Assembly (NCBI RefSeq): GCF_020172665.1
Contig: NZ_CP083985.1
Location: forward strand, 3,986,711 to 4,050,710
DNA length: 64,000 bases
DNA from: [Mycobacterium] zoologicum
Lineage (GTDB): Bacteria; Actinomycetota; Actinomycetes; Mycobacteriales; Mycobacteriaceae
Reading direction: 5' to 3'
Positions 1-11,037 of the stretch are shown piece after piece; the stretch's first letter is position 1, and every line of letters starts with the position of its first letter. The notes under the pieces are model-generated. The model saw only the letters and a list, made by a program, of their open reading frames with translations, was not told the origin of the DNA and did no database searches. The translations under genes and the position numbers were made by a program.

Positions 1-138
1 TACGAAGCGTGGGTGCGTGACCGCTCGGAGGCCGCGCACGCCGGATACGGGGCTCCGCTGTCCAAAGGCGCCGCCAACCTGGAGTTCGAGGTCGCATTGG
101 ACGTAGGCGGCACCGCGGGAACCGCCACCCGGACCTAG
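1..138 (+). CDS. mhuD: Heme-degrading monooxygenase MhuD, C-terminal part
   Basis: Only the last 45 codons are in the window, ending at TAG 136-138. The visible peptide matches the C-terminal part of mycobacterial MhuD, an IsdG-type ABM-fold enzyme that opens haem to mycobilin and releases iron in the cytosol. The segment EAAHAGYGAP contains the histidine that corresponds to the proximal haem ligand (His75 in M. tuberculosis), followed by the family's closing strand LEFEVALDVGGT. The catalytic Asn lies in the missing N-terminal part. It is directly followed by lpqF, as Rv3592 is by Rv3593. The identification rests on remembered family sequence. Confidence 0.85.
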   Translation, partial: YEAWVRDRSEAAHAGYGAPLSKGAANLEFEVALDVGGTAGTATRT

Positions 139-141
139 GCC

Positions 142-1458
142 GTGCGGCGCCACCTGGCGGCCTGGACGACCGCAGTTGTGCTTGCAGCCGGCTGCGCCCC
201 CTCCCCTGCCTCACCGGCGGACCCGGGCGGGGTGACGATCTCCACCACCACCCCACCCGGTCTGCGGGCCAAGCAGACCATGGACATGCTCAACTCCGAC
301 TGGCCGATCGGCCCGGTCGGGGTGGCGACCCTGGCCGCACCGGACAAGGTCGACCTGGTGGTCACGACCATGGAATCGCTGTGGTGGGACCGCCCGTTCC
401 AGCTCGACGACGTCGACATCCGGGCCGGCGCGGCCACCTTGCACCTGACCACCTCCTACGGTGCCCGGCAGGACATTCGGCTGCGCACCGACGACAACGG
501 CATGGTGAACCTGTTCAAGCCGAGCACCGAGGCACCGCCGATCCGGTCCTGGCGTGACGTCGACGCCGTGCTGAAGCGCACCGGCGCGCGCTACTCGTAC
601 CAGGCGTCGCGCATCGAGGGTGGGCATTGCGAGCGGGTCGCCGGCACCAACACCGGCCAATCACTGCCGCTGGCATCGATTTTCAAGCTGTATGTGCTGT
701 TGGCGGTCGCCAATGAGGTCAAGGCCGGAAACGTGTCCTGGGACGACCCGCTGACCATCACCGGCCGGGCCAAGGCCGTCGGCTCATCCGGCCTGGAGGA
801 ACTGCCCGACGGCGCGCACGTGTCGGTTCGCCGAGCAGCCGAGAAGATGATCGCCACCAGCGACAACATGGCCACCGATCTGCTGATCGGCAAAGTCGGC
901 ACCCGCGCCGTGGAGCAGGCGCTGATCGCCGCCGGTCATCACGACCCGGCCAGCATGACGCCGTTTCCCACCATGTACGAACTGTTCTCGGTGGGTTGGG
1001 GCAAGCCGGACCTGCGTGAGCAGTGGCAGCACGGTTCGTCGCAGGAGCGGGCAAAGTTGCTGCGGCAGGCCGAGTCCCGGCCGTATGAGCCCGATCCGTT
1101 CCGCGCGCACGACCCGGCCTCGGCCTACGGGGCGGAGTGGTACGGCAGCGCCGAGGACATCTGCCGGGTACACGTCGCGCTGCAGGCAGGCGCGGTGGGC
1201 AAGGCCGCACCGGTCCGCGAGATCATGTCCGCGGTCCGCGGTATCGACCTACCTCGCAGCGACTGGCCCTATATCGGGTCCAAGGCCGGCGGCCTGCCCG
1301 GTGACCTGACGTTCAGCTGGTACGCGCTGGACCGGGCCGGGCAGCCGTGGGTGGTCAGCTTCCAGCTGAACTGGCCGCGCGACCACGGCAAGAGCGTCGG
1401 CAGCTGGATGCTGCAGATCGCGCAGCAGGCGTTCCGCCTGCTGCCCGCGCAGCGCTGA
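142..1458 (+). CDS. lpqF: Lipoprotein LpqF, beta-lactamase/transpeptidase fold
   Basis: The 438-residue product starts at GTG 142, three bases after the mhuD stop, so the two are probably cotranscribed. The N-terminus is a short lipoprotein signal with lipobox LAAGC and Cys18 as the lipidated residue. The C-terminal two thirds is a class A beta-lactamase-like serine hydrolase fold with SxxK at Ser179-Lys182 (SIFK), SDN at 240-242 and a KAG triad at 381-383 in place of KTG. Residues about 40-130 form the extra N-terminal domain seen in this family. It probably sits on the outer face of the plasma membrane. Whether it hydrolyses beta-lactams or acts on peptidoglycan cannot be told from the sequence. 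It is the Rv3593 orthologue by order. Confidence 0.85.
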   Translation: MRRHLAAWTTAVVLAAGCAPSPASPADPGGVTISTTTPPGLRAKQTMDMLNSDWPIGPVGVATLAAPDKVDLVVTTMESLWWDRPFQLDDVDIRAGAATLHLTTSYGARQDIRLRTDDNGMVNLFKPSTEAPPIRSWRDVDAVLKRTGARYSYQASRIEGGHCERVAGTNTGQSLPLASIFKLYVLLAVANEVKAGNVSWDDPLTITGRAKAVGSSGLEELPDGAHVSVRRAAEKMIATSDNMATDLLIGKVGTRAVEQALIAAGHHDPASMTPFPTMYELFSVGWGKPDLREQWQHGSSQERAKLLRQAESRPYEPDPFRAHDPASAYGAEWYGSAEDICRVHVALQAGAVGKAAPVREIMSAVRGIDLPRSDWPYIGSKAGGLPGDLTFSWYALDRAGQPWVVSFQLNWPRDHGKSVGSWMLQIAQQAFRLLPAQR

Positions 1459-1470
1459 CCCGGCGAGCAG

Positions 1471-3990
<2,520 letters not shown>

Positions 3991-4207
3991 CGGCGGCTAC
4001 CTGCTCTCCCTCACGATCGGCACTCGCTGGGCCTCGGCTCGGCCCCGCGTACCTGCCGTCCACTCTAGTGGGCGGCGCAGCGCGCTGTGAGCTGGCTTGC
4101 AGTGCTTACTGCACAGACCCGCACCAGCGCCGGGCCCCGAAAGACCTGGCACCGGATGCAAGAGACCAACGGTGAGACCCCGGAGTGTGATTCCGGACGA
4201 TCAGCGG

Positions 4208-4221
4208 GTTCGCCAGAAGCG
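4208..4221. promoter_or_regulatory. Candidate ClgR operator upstream of clpC1
   Basis: The sequence reads GTTCGC-CAGAA-GCG, followed by AAAAC. It fits the GTTCGC-N5-GCG consensus described for actinobacterial ClgR, which activates clp genes. It lies in the 253-bp gap between the lsr2 stop and the clpC1 start, about 220 bp upstream of the clpC1 ATG. That distance is longer than usual, so the clpC1 transcript may have a long leader. The match is seen in the sequence; the binding role is inferred. Confidence 0.4.
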
Positions 4222-4243
4222 AAAACCCGGCCGGGCCGCCTCT

Positions 4244-4579
4244 CTAGGTAGCGGCGTGAAACGCGTCGATGATGTCGGCCGGGATACGGCCGCGGGTGGA
4301 GACGTTGTGACCGTTGCGGCGCGCCCAGTCCCGAATGGCGGCGCTTTGTTCACGGTCAATGGTTCCGCGGCGGCCACCGCTGGCGCGGCCCCGGCGCCGA
4401 CCGCCGACCCGACGGCCCGCCTCGGCCCACTTCTTCAAATCGGCGCGCAGCTTTCCGGCATTCTTGCTGGAAAGATCAATCTCGTAGGAAACACCGTCCA
4501 GTCCGAATTCGACTGTTTCGTCGGCGGCACCCTCACCATCGAAATCATCGATCAAGGTGACGGTCACTTTTTTCGCCAT
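4244..4579 (-). CDS. lsr2: Lsr2, nucleoid-associated xenogeneic silencer
   Basis: This 111-residue H-NS-like protein bridges AT-rich DNA and silences acquired genes. The N-terminal half ([17 protein letters not shown]...) is the dimerisation/oligomerisation domain. It is followed by a basic glycine/arginine linker and a C-terminal DNA-binding domain with the RGR minor-groove hook in [11 protein letters not shown] near residue 98. The start is ATG 4579, with a GAGGGG ribosome site 5 nt upstream. It lies between lysS and clpC1 on the same strand, as in M. tuberculosis Rv3597c. The 115-bp gap to lysS carries an inverted repeat (AGTCGT 4622-4627 / ACGACT 4639-4644) and an AT-rich stretch, so it probably has its own promoter. 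Confidence 0.98.
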   Translation of the reverse strand: MAKKVTVTLIDDFDGEGAADETVEFGLDGVSYEIDLSSKNAGKLRADLKKWAEAGRRVGGRRRGRASGGRRGTIDREQSAAIRDWARRNGHNVSTRGRIPADIIDAFHAAT

Positions 4580-4694
4580 TGGTACCCCTCGGTTAGCTTT
4601 CCTGTGCGGTAACTGAACACCAGTCGTAATCGACCCTGACGACTAATGTGCCATAAAAATACGGCGGCTTCAACACCGCGTGCCGAGGCAGCGT

Positions 4695-6215
4695 TCAGTT
4701 GCCCTGTCGACGAACAATCGGGAACAATACCGTATCTCGAATTGACAGCCCGGTGAGCACCATCAGCAACCGATCAATGCCCATTCCGGTTCCGGTACAC
4801 GGCGGCATGGCGTGTTCCATAGCGGCCAGAAAGTCCTCGTCAAGTGCCATTGCCTCGTCGTCGCCGGCCGCCGCCGCGCGGGCCTGGGCGGCAAAGCGCT
4901 CACGTTGCACCACCGGGTCGACGAGCTCGGAGTAACCAGTGGCCAGTTCGACACCGCGCATATAAAGGTCCCATTTCTCGGTGACCCCTTCGATACTGCG
5001 GTGCTGACGCGTCAGCGGCGTGGTCTCCACCGGGAAGTCCCGAACGAATGTCGGGGCGCTGAGGTGATTGCCGACGGTGTGTTCCCACAGCTCCTCGACC
5101 AGCTTGCCGTGGCCGTAGCCGCGATCTGTGGGAATCTCCACGCCCAGGCGGTCGGCCACCGCCCACAGGTCGGCCACCGAAGTCGCCGGCGTGATCTGCT
5201 CACCGAGCGCGGCCGACAGCGACGGATACATTTCGACCGTCGCCCATTCACCGCCAATGTCGTAGATACTGCCGTCGGGCAGGGGCAGTTGCCTTGTCCC
5301 GATCACCTCGTCGGCGACTTCTTGAATAATTTCGCGAGTCGCCACGGCCGAGTCATCATAGGTGCCATAGGCCTGGTAGGTCTCCAACATCGAGAACTCC
5401 GGCGAATGGGTCGAATCGACACCCTCGTTTCGGAACACCCGATTGAGCTCGAAGACGCGATCGAAACCACCGACCACACACCGCTTCAAGAACAGCTCGG
5501 GGGCGATTCGCAGGTAAAGGTCCGTGTCTAGGGCGTTCGAATGGGTGACGAACGGCCGGGCCGCCGCACCGCCGGCCAAAGTCTGCAACATCGGCGTTTC
5601 GACTTCGAGGAATCCACGCCGCTCCAATGCGGAGCGAATGGCTCTAATCACAAAGATCCGTTGACGCGCCACGGTGCGCGCCTCCGGGCGGACGATCAGG
5701 TCTACGTAGCGCTGCCGGACCCGGGATTCCTCGCTCATGTCCTTGTGCGCGACCGGCAACGGCCGCAGCGACTTCGACGCCATCTGCCAGGAGTCGGCGA
5801 GCACCGACAGTTCGCCGCGGCGTGAGCTGATCACCTCGCCGCGCACGAAGACGATGTCGCCGAGGTCGACGTCGGACTTCCACGCCTCCAGCACGTCCTC
5901 GCCCACACTGGCCAGGCTGATCATCACCTGCAGTTGAGTCCCGTCGCCCTCCTGCAGGGTGGCGAAACAGAGTTTGCCCGAGTTGCGGGCGAACACCACC
6001 CGCCCGGCCACGCCCACGATGTCGCCGGTGGAGGTGTCGGCGGCCAGCTCCGGGTAGTTGGCCCGGATCTCAGCGAGGGTGTGGGTGCGCTGCACCTCCA
6101 CCGGGTAGGGGTCACGGCCCTCGGCGAGCAGACGCATCCGCTTGTCGCGGCGGATCCGGAACTGCTCGGGGAGGTCGGAATCGTCCTGCGGTTGGGGTGT
6201 ATCGGCAGAGCTCAC
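4695..6215 (-). CDS. lysS: Lysyl-tRNA synthetase, class II
   Basis: The 506-residue enzyme charges tRNA-Lys in the cytosol. An N-terminal OB-fold anticodon-binding domain (about 60-160) precedes the class II catalytic core. Motif 2 is [14 protein letters not shown] from Phe261 and motif 3 is GMGIDRLLM with Arg482. The length equals that of M. tuberculosis LysS (Rv3598c). The start is GTG 6215. Its 5' end is only 12 bp from the end of a tnpB element, so its former readthrough from the coaX operon is now interrupted, and any promoter must lie in or next to that element. Confidence 0.96.
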   Translation of the reverse strand: MSSADTPQPQDDSDLPEQFRIRRDKRMRLLAEGRDPYPVEVQRTHTLAEIRANYPELAADTSTGDIVGVAGRVVFARNSGKLCFATLQEGDGTQLQVMISLASVGEDVLEAWKSDVDLGDIVFVRGEVISSRRGELSVLADSWQMASKSLRPLPVAHKDMSEESRVRQRYVDLIVRPEARTVARQRIFVIRAIRSALERRGFLEVETPMLQTLAGGAAARPFVTHSNALDTDLYLRIAPELFLKRCVVGGFDRVFELNRVFRNEGVDSTHSPEFSMLETYQAYGTYDDSAVATREIIQEVADEVIGTRQLPLPDGSIYDIGGEWATVEMYPSLSAALGEQITPATSVADLWAVADRLGVEIPTDRGYGHGKLVEELWEHTVGNHLSAPTFVRDFPVETTPLTRQHRSIEGVTEKWDLYMRGVELATGYSELVDPVVQRERFAAQARAAAAGDDEAMALDEDFLAAMEHAMPPCTGTGMGIDRLLMVLTGLSIRDTVLFPIVRRQGN

Positions 6216-6227
6216 GACGTGCCAGCT

Positions 6228-7871
6228 TAAAGCGTGTCGAACAACTCTGGGTGTTCGGCACCGCCCTTCTCGGGCGTTCCTTGGTTCTCAGGCCGCTGGC
6301 GCGGTGTGAACGTTGGTTCCCGCGTCTTCCAGGCTGGTTTCACCGGCACTCGTTGGGTGCTGGTCAGAGCCGTCCTGTCGGCGGGCGTTGGTGGCCCGGC
6401 CTCCTGCTTGGGGGTCCGGGGTTCGGTGTGAGTCGTGATGGGTTTGGCCCCAGCGGGCTAGGTTGACCGCAGCGTTGAGGTCACGATCCAAGCGGTGACC
6501 TCGTGGGCAGGTGAATACCCGCTCGGCCAGGCTCAGATCAGTGCGGCGGTCGGCGCAGGTCGAGCAGAGCTGGCTGGAGGGATACCAGCGGTCAGCTTCG
6601 ATGACCTGCCCGCCGCGCCAGCCCTGTTTGTAGTGCAGTTGGCGGGCGAACTCGGCCCAGCCTGCATCCGAGATGGCGCGGGCGAGCCGATGGTTGCGCA
6701 GCATCCCGGCCACATGCAGGTTCTCAATGACGAGCCGGTCGTGAGTCTTGACCAGCTGGTTGGAGACCTGGTGCGCGAAATGCCGACGCACAGTGGCGAC
6801 GCGGTGATGATGCCGGGCCAGGCGGGCGGCGGCATCGCGGCGGTTGCGTGATCCTTTCTGCTTGCGGGACAACGATTTCGCCAGGCGGCGCTGTCGAGCG
6901 ATACCGGCGGCGAGGGCTTTGGGGGCATCCGCGATCCGGGCGACCTCTACGCCGCCGGCCGTGGCGGCGACAACAAATGCGGCCAGGCCTCGATCCACTC
7001 CGACCCAACCACCACCATCAGCGGGCCGGGGCCGGTGCCGAAGGGCGGGGTGTAGGTCAGCGGCTTCGATGTTCAGCGATACCCGCCAACGGCCTGCACG
7101 CTCGGTGACGGTGGTGAATAGGATCTTGGCCCGGTCGGTGGCGAGCATGCGGCGCAGCCGGCGGGTGTCATCGTGTACGGCGATGCGGCCGATGCCGGGC
7201 AGGATGATCGACCGCGGCCGGTCACCGCCGCCGATGCGGATCGCCGGCGACCCGACCTTGGAGTGCTTGTTGCGCAGCCGAAACGACGGCACCGACGTGG
7301 TCTTCTTCTTGAACCGCGGGAAGCCGACGCTCCTGCCTTTACGTTTCCCGGATCGGGAGTCCGACCAGGCTTTCAAGCCCCTGCCGAGGTCGACGGCGGC
7401 TTCCTCGAATACCTGCTGACACACCTCGGTGCGCCACGCCAAGCCGGTCACAACCGTCTCGGCCACACCGTCGGTATCAACGGTGAAGACCCGCCCGGCG
7501 GCCTCGGTCTTCTTCCACCCGTTGAAGGCGTTGATCAGATCGAAACCGGTCCACGGCACCGCGGTGTCCGGGTCGGTCTTCCGGTCGGTGAGTCCCGTCT
7601 TGACCAGGCGTAGGCACTGGTTGAACGCGAAGCGGGCGGCCCCGGCATGCCGGGACAGCACGGCTCCCTGCTCAACAGTGGGGTCGAGGCAGAACTTGAA
7701 AGTCGTGTGCCGGGCCATCTACAGCAGCCTCACATAGGCCACCGACAAACAACGCCGACCAGGCGCTGGGTGTCAGAGGCCGGCGGCAGGATCAGCGGTC
7801 ATGTGCCCTCTCTGCTCGCCAGCGGCGATCCTACCCAGGCTCGACCGCACCCAGTTGTTCGACACCCTTTA
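6228..7871. mobile_element. tnpB-only transposable element with inverted-repeat ends
   Basis: The element is about 1.64 kb and lies exactly between lysS and coaX. Its ends are a near-perfect inverted repeat. The lysS side reads TAAAGCGTGTCGAACAACT then CTGGGTG (6228-6253). The coaX side on the other strand reads TAAAGGGTGTCGAACAACT then GGGTG (7871-7848). That is one mismatch plus a 2-nt insertion. I see no target duplication. The only gene inside is tnpB; there is no Y1 tyrosine or serine transposase, so it would need mobilisation in trans. The stretch 7719-7871 is non-coding. On the minus strand the coaX side is the left end and the lysS side the right end. Confidence 0.8.
6288..7718 (-). 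CDS. tnpB: TnpB, RNA-guided RuvC-like endonuclease
   Basis: The 476-residue OrfB/TnpB protein is the Cas12-ancestor nuclease of IS605/IS607-type elements. It starts at ATG 7718 with the usual MARHTTFKFCLDPT beginning. The RuvC residues are visible: Asp242 in GVDRGL, Glu332 in VIENLHV and Asp413 in LDRDLNAAVNL. The zinc ribbon has Cys385-x2-Cys388, but the second half is CPRGH (Cys404, His408) instead of the usual CxxC. About 55 extra residues follow the catalytic core. By analogy with ISDra2 the 3' end of this gene plus the right end (6228-6288) would give the omega RNA, with its guide just outside the element over the lysS start. That RNA is inferred, not seen. Confidence 0.92.
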   Translation of the reverse strand: MARHTTFKFCLDPTVEQGAVLSRHAGAARFAFNQCLRLVKTGLTDRKTDPDTAVPWTGFDLINAFNGWKKTEAAGRVFTVDTDGVAETVVTGLAWRTEVCQQVFEEAAVDLGRGLKAWSDSRSGKRKGRSVGFPRFKKKTTSVPSFRLRNKHSKVGSPAIRIGGGDRPRSIILPGIGRIAVHDDTRRLRRMLATDRAKILFTTVTERAGRWRVSLNIEAADLHPALRHRPRPADGGGWVGVDRGLAAFVVAATAGGVEVARIADAPKALAAGIARQRRLAKSLSRKQKGSRNRRDAAARLARHHHRVATVRRHFAHQVSNQLVKTHDRLVIENLHVAGMLRNHRLARAISDAGWAEFARQLHYKQGWRGGQVIEADRWYPSSQLCSTCADRRTDLSLAERVFTCPRGHRLDRDLNAAVNLARWGQTHHDSHRTPDPQAGGRATNARRQDGSDQHPTSAGETSLEDAGTNVHTAPAA

Positions 7872-7891
7872 GATGAATACCCTGCGACGGC

Positions 7892-8704
7892 TCAGCGCGC
7901 CGGGCGCAGCCTGCCCCGCTGCCCGTCCCGATTGCGCTCGAACACCAACCGCAACCCGTCCAGGGTGAGGTTGGGGTCGTGGCGGTCCACCGTTTCCAGG
8001 TCGGGCAGCAGCAGCGGCGCGGCGTGCCCGGTGGCCACCACCGTCCCGTTGTCGGCGAAGCCGGGCACCTCGTCACGCACGCGCCGCACCAGGCCGTCGA
8101 CCAGGCCGGCGAAGCCGAACACCGCACCGGACTGCATGCACTCGACGGTGTTCTTGCCGATCACCGAGCGCGGCCGGGTGAGTTCGACCCGGCGCAGCCC
8201 GGCGGAGCGGGCCGCTGCGGCGTCCGAGGAGATCTGGATGCCGGGCGCGATGGCCCCGCCGAGGAACTCGCCTTTGGCCGAGACGGCGTCGACGCAGATC
8301 GCCGAGCCGAAGTCGATGACGATGGCCGCCGTCTTGTACTTCTGAAAGGCCGCCAGGCCGTTGACGATCCGGTCGGCACCCACTTCTTTGGGGTTGTCCA
8401 CCAGCAACGGCACACCGGTACGAACGCCGGGTTCGATCAGCACCGCGGGCACCGACGGCCAGTACTGGTCGAGCATCAGCCGCACTTCGTGCAGCACCGA
8501 GGGCACCGTCGACAACGCGGCCGCGCCGGTCAGCTGTTCGCCGTCGTCGCCGATCAGACCGTCCAGGGTGAGCGCCAATTCATCGGCCGTGATCTCCGCC
8601 TCGGTACGAATCCGCCACTGCTGCACGACGTTTGCATTATCACCGGACCCGGCCAGCAGGCCGATCACGGTGTGGGTGTTGCGAACGTCGATCGCCAGCA
8701 GCAC
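7892..8704 (-). CDS. coaX: Type III pantothenate kinase CoaX
   Basis: The 270-residue enzyme belongs to the ASKHA-fold pantothenate kinases, which catalyse the first step from pantothenate to CoA. The phosphate loop [10 protein letters not shown] near the N-terminus, GADRIVNG near residue 106 and [12 protein letters not shown] near residue 130 match mycobacterial CoaX. The start is GTG 8704, two nt after the panD stop, so it is coupled to panD. CoaX of M. tuberculosis is reported to be dispensable beside CoaA, so activity here should not be assumed. The tnpB element begins about 20 nt beyond its stop. Confidence 0.93.
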   Translation of the reverse strand: MLLAIDVRNTHTVIGLLAGSGDNANVVQQWRIRTEAEITADELALTLDGLIGDDGEQLTGAAALSTVPSVLHEVRLMLDQYWPSVPAVLIEPGVRTGVPLLVDNPKEVGADRIVNGLAAFQKYKTAAIVIDFGSAICVDAVSAKGEFLGGAIAPGIQISSDAAAARSAGLRRVELTRPRSVIGKNTVECMQSGAVFGFAGLVDGLVRRVRDEVPGFADNGTVVATGHAAPLLLPDLETVDRHDPNLTLDGLRLVFERNRDGQRGRLRPAR

Positions 8705-8706
8705 GG

Positions 8707-9123
8707 CTACCGCACGCTTCTGGGCGACAACAACTCGGCAGCGGTGTCGGGTACGAACGCCGGGTCGGTGCCGAGGTCGACCTGCTTGTTGTCGGCGTCG
8801 ACGAACACGATGCGGGGCTGGTAGCGGCGCGCCTCGGCATCGTCCATGCTGCCGTAGGCGATCAGGATGACCAGGTCACCGGGGTGTACCAGATGTGCTG
8901 CGGCACCGTTGATCCCGATGATCCCGGTGCCCCGGTCCCCGGTGATGACGTAGGTGACCAGCCGGTTGCCGTTGTCGATGTCGACGATGGTCACCTGCTC
9001 GCCCTCGATCAGGTCGGCGGCTTCCATCAGGTCGGCGTCGATGGTCACCGAGCCGACGTAGTGCAGGTCGGCCTGAGTGACCGTGGCACGGTGGATCTTC
9101 GACTTGAGCATCGTCCGAAACAT
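8707..9123 (-). CDS. panD: Aspartate 1-decarboxylase
   Basis: The 138-residue pyruvoyl enzyme makes beta-alanine from aspartate for pantothenate synthesis. Self-cleavage occurs between Gly24 and Ser25 ([10 protein letters not shown]), making the pyruvoyl group from Ser25. This numbering holds only with ATG 9123 as start; a TTG one codon upstream is also open. ATG is favoured because it shares its A with the panC stop (TGATG) and lies 4 nt after GGAGGA. The C-terminal tail, target of pyrazinoic acid in M. tuberculosis, is present and ends LLSPRSVR. Confidence 0.96.
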   Translation of the reverse strand: MFRTMLKSKIHRATVTQADLHYVGSVTIDADLMEAADLIEGEQVTIVDIDNGNRLVTYVITGDRGTGIIGINGAAAHLVHPGDLVILIAYGSMDDAEARRYQPRIVFVDADNKQVDLGTDPAFVPDTAAELLSPRSVR

Positions 9124-10022
9124 CAATTCCTCCGGGTTGATTCGTCGGGAACTCCGAGTGTGATGGCCGCGTTGTCGAGCAGCCGGGTCGCGCCGACGCG
9201 GGCGGCGACCAGCAGGCGGCCGGGCCCGTCGGCGGGCGCCGGCTCCAGGCCGGGGCCTCGCACCTGCAGGTAGTCGACCTCAACCGCGGGGGACGCGTCC
9301 AGTACCGCGGTGGCGGCCTCGATCACCGCGGCGGCCCCGGCCGGTGCGGCGTGCTCACCGGCGGCCAGCGCCGCCGACAGCACGGTCGCGGCCTCGCGTT
9401 GCGCGTCATCGAGGTAGCGGTTGCGCGATGACATCGCCAGCCCGTCGGATTCGCGCACGGTGGGAACGCCCACCACGGTCACGTTCAGGTTGAGGTCGTC
9501 GACCATCTGGCGCACCAGCACCAGCTGCTGGTAGTCCTTCTCGCCGAAGAACACCCGGTCGGGATGCACGATCGAGAGCAGTTTGCACACCACGGTGAGC
9601 ATTCCCGCGAAATGCGTTGGGCGCGCAGCACCTTCGAGATCAGAGCCGAGCGGTCCGGGGTGCACCATGGTCCGCTGACCGCACCCGTACATCGCCGCGG
9701 CAGTCGGCGTGAAAGCAACATCGACACCGGCGTCGCGCAGCAACGCCAGGTCGTCGTCGAGGGTGCGCGGGTAGGCGTCGAGGTCCTCGCCGGCACCGAA
9801 CTGCAGGGGATTGACGAAGATCGACACCACCACCACCGCGCCGGGCACCTTGCGGGCGGCGCGGATCAGCGACAGGTGCCCGTCGTGCAGGGCGCCCATG
9901 GTGGGCACCAGCATCACCCGGCGGCCGGTGGATCGCAGCGCGCGAGAGACCCGGGTGATCTCCTCGGGCCTTGCGTAGACGTTGAGCCCACCGGGGGTGA
10001 ACTTAGGCGCATCGGGCTTCAC
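9123..10022 (-). CDS. panC: Pantothenate synthetase
   Basis: The 299-residue enzyme joins pantoate and beta-alanine using ATP, via a pantoyl-adenylate. [10 protein letters not shown] at 40-49 is the HIGH-type nucleotide motif, and MSSRNRYL near residue 195 is the second ATP-binding loop. The start is GTG 10022, which overlaps the stop of the upstream DUF2520 gene as GTGA. The stop overlaps the panD ATG. Length is slightly below the M. tuberculosis enzyme (309). An in-frame reading far upstream is open but overlaps the DUF2520 gene and is not the real start. Confidence 0.97.
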   Translation of the reverse strand: MKPDAPKFTPGGLNVYARPEEITRVSRALRSTGRRVMLVPTMGALHDGHLSLIRAARKVPGAVVVVSIFVNPLQFGAGEDLDAYPRTLDDDLALLRDAGVDVAFTPTAAAMYGCGQRTMVHPGPLGSDLEGAARPTHFAGMLTVVCKLLSIVHPDRVFFGEKDYQQLVLVRQMVDDLNLNVTVVGVPTVRESDGLAMSSRNRYLDDAQREAATVLSAALAAGEHAAPAGAAAVIEAATAVLDASPAVEVDYLQVRGPGLEPAPADGPGRLLVAARVGATRLLDNAAITLGVPDESTRRN

Positions 10023-10912
10023 CGGGCCAGCACCGTCAATACGTCGTCGGCGGCACCGGCGCGGTGTGCGGTGCGCAGCGCATTGCTGCGGTAAGCCTCG
10101 GCCAGATCCGGGTCGACGCCGGCCAGCGCTTGCAGGTGCCGGGCCAGGGTGGCCGAATCTCCGCGGGCCACCGGGCCGGTGAGCGCAGCGTGCCCATCGC
10201 GCAGGGTATTGGCCAGCGCGGCAGCCACCAGCGGCCCCAGCACCCGCTCGGCGATGCCGTCCGGGTCCTCGATTCCCAGGCTGGTCGGCAGCGCCGCCCG
10301 CAACGCCGTCAGCGCGTCGTCGATCACGGTGACCACGTGGTTTCCGCCGTGGCAGAGCGCCGCGTGGTAGCGGGTGCGGGCGGATTCGTCGACGCGGAAC
10401 GGCTCGCCGCCGATCTCGCAGGTCAGCGCTTCGGCGATGGTGTAGCCGATCTCGTCGGCGGCGGTGATGCCGAAGCAGCTCTCCGACAGCCGGGCGATGT
10501 CTTCGTCGGAGCCGGTGAACGTCATCGCCGGGTGGATGGCCAGCGGGAGGCAGCCCTGCTCGGTCAGCGGCGCCAGCACGCCGATACCCGCGGCACCGGA
10601 GGTGTGCACGACGATGGTTCCGGCGCGTACCGCACCGGTGGCCGCCAGGCCGCAGACGATGCCGGCCAGTTCGGTGTCCGGCACGGCCAGCAGCAACAGT
10701 TCGGAGTCGCCGGCGACGTCGGGGGCCGGTCGCACGACGGTGTCGGGCAGCCGCCGACGAGCGCGCTCCCGCGATTCCTCGGAGATGGCACTGCACGCCA
10801 CCACCACATGCTCGGCGCGCTCCAACGCGACGCCAAGCGCGGTGCCGACGCGGCCGGCTGAGACGACGCCCACCTTGAGCCGGGCGGGCCGCAACCCGTC
10901 GAACTGCGCCAT
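10019..10912 (-). CDS. Rossmann-fold DUF2520 oxidoreductase (possible ketopantoate reductase PanG type)
   Basis: The 297-residue protein is the Rv3603c orthologue by position. Residues about 10-130 form an NAD(P)-binding Rossmann domain with [14 protein letters not shown] as glycine-rich loop, and about 140-280 is the all-helical DUF2520 dimerisation domain. The start is ATG 10912 with GAGG 8 nt upstream. It overlaps panC by 4 nt and is followed by panD and coaX. Proteins of this Rossmann plus DUF2520 layout include PanG, an alternative ketopantoate reductase, and the position next to panC/panD fits that step. The reaction here is inferred from context only. Confidence 0.85.
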   Translation of the reverse strand: MAQFDGLRPARLKVGVVSAGRVGTALGVALERAEHVVVACSAISEESRERARRRLPDTVVRPAPDVAGDSELLLLAVPDTELAGIVCGLAATGAVRAGTIVVHTSGAAGIGVLAPLTEQGCLPLAIHPAMTFTGSDEDIARLSESCFGITAADEIGYTIAEALTCEIGGEPFRVDESARTRYHAALCHGGNHVVTVIDDALTALRAALPTSLGIEDPDGIAERVLGPLVAAALANTLRDGHAALTGPVARGDSATLARHLQALAGVDPDLAEAYRSNALRTAHRAGAADDVLTVLAR

Positions 10913-10982
10913 GCAGACGACCTCACAGGTTCTCTTGGTTTCGTTCCAGTCCCGCGTTGCGGGTACCGGACGGTCGCCGGAG

Positions 10983-10988
10983 AGTCTA
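10983..10988 (-). promoter_or_regulatory. Candidate -10 box of the DUF2520-panC-panD-coaX unit
   Basis: On the minus strand the sequence is TAGACT within GGGATAGACTCTCC, a good SigA-type -10 box. It would start transcription about 64 nt upstream of the DUF2520 ATG. It lies in the 125-bp gap that separates this unit from the Rv3604c-like gene, one of the few gaps in the run. No convincing -35 box is seen. Confidence 0.4.
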
Positions 10989-11037
10989 TCCCGATCAACC
11001 CGGGTCCGGCGAGTGACGTTGATCGCAGGTAGGCGAG

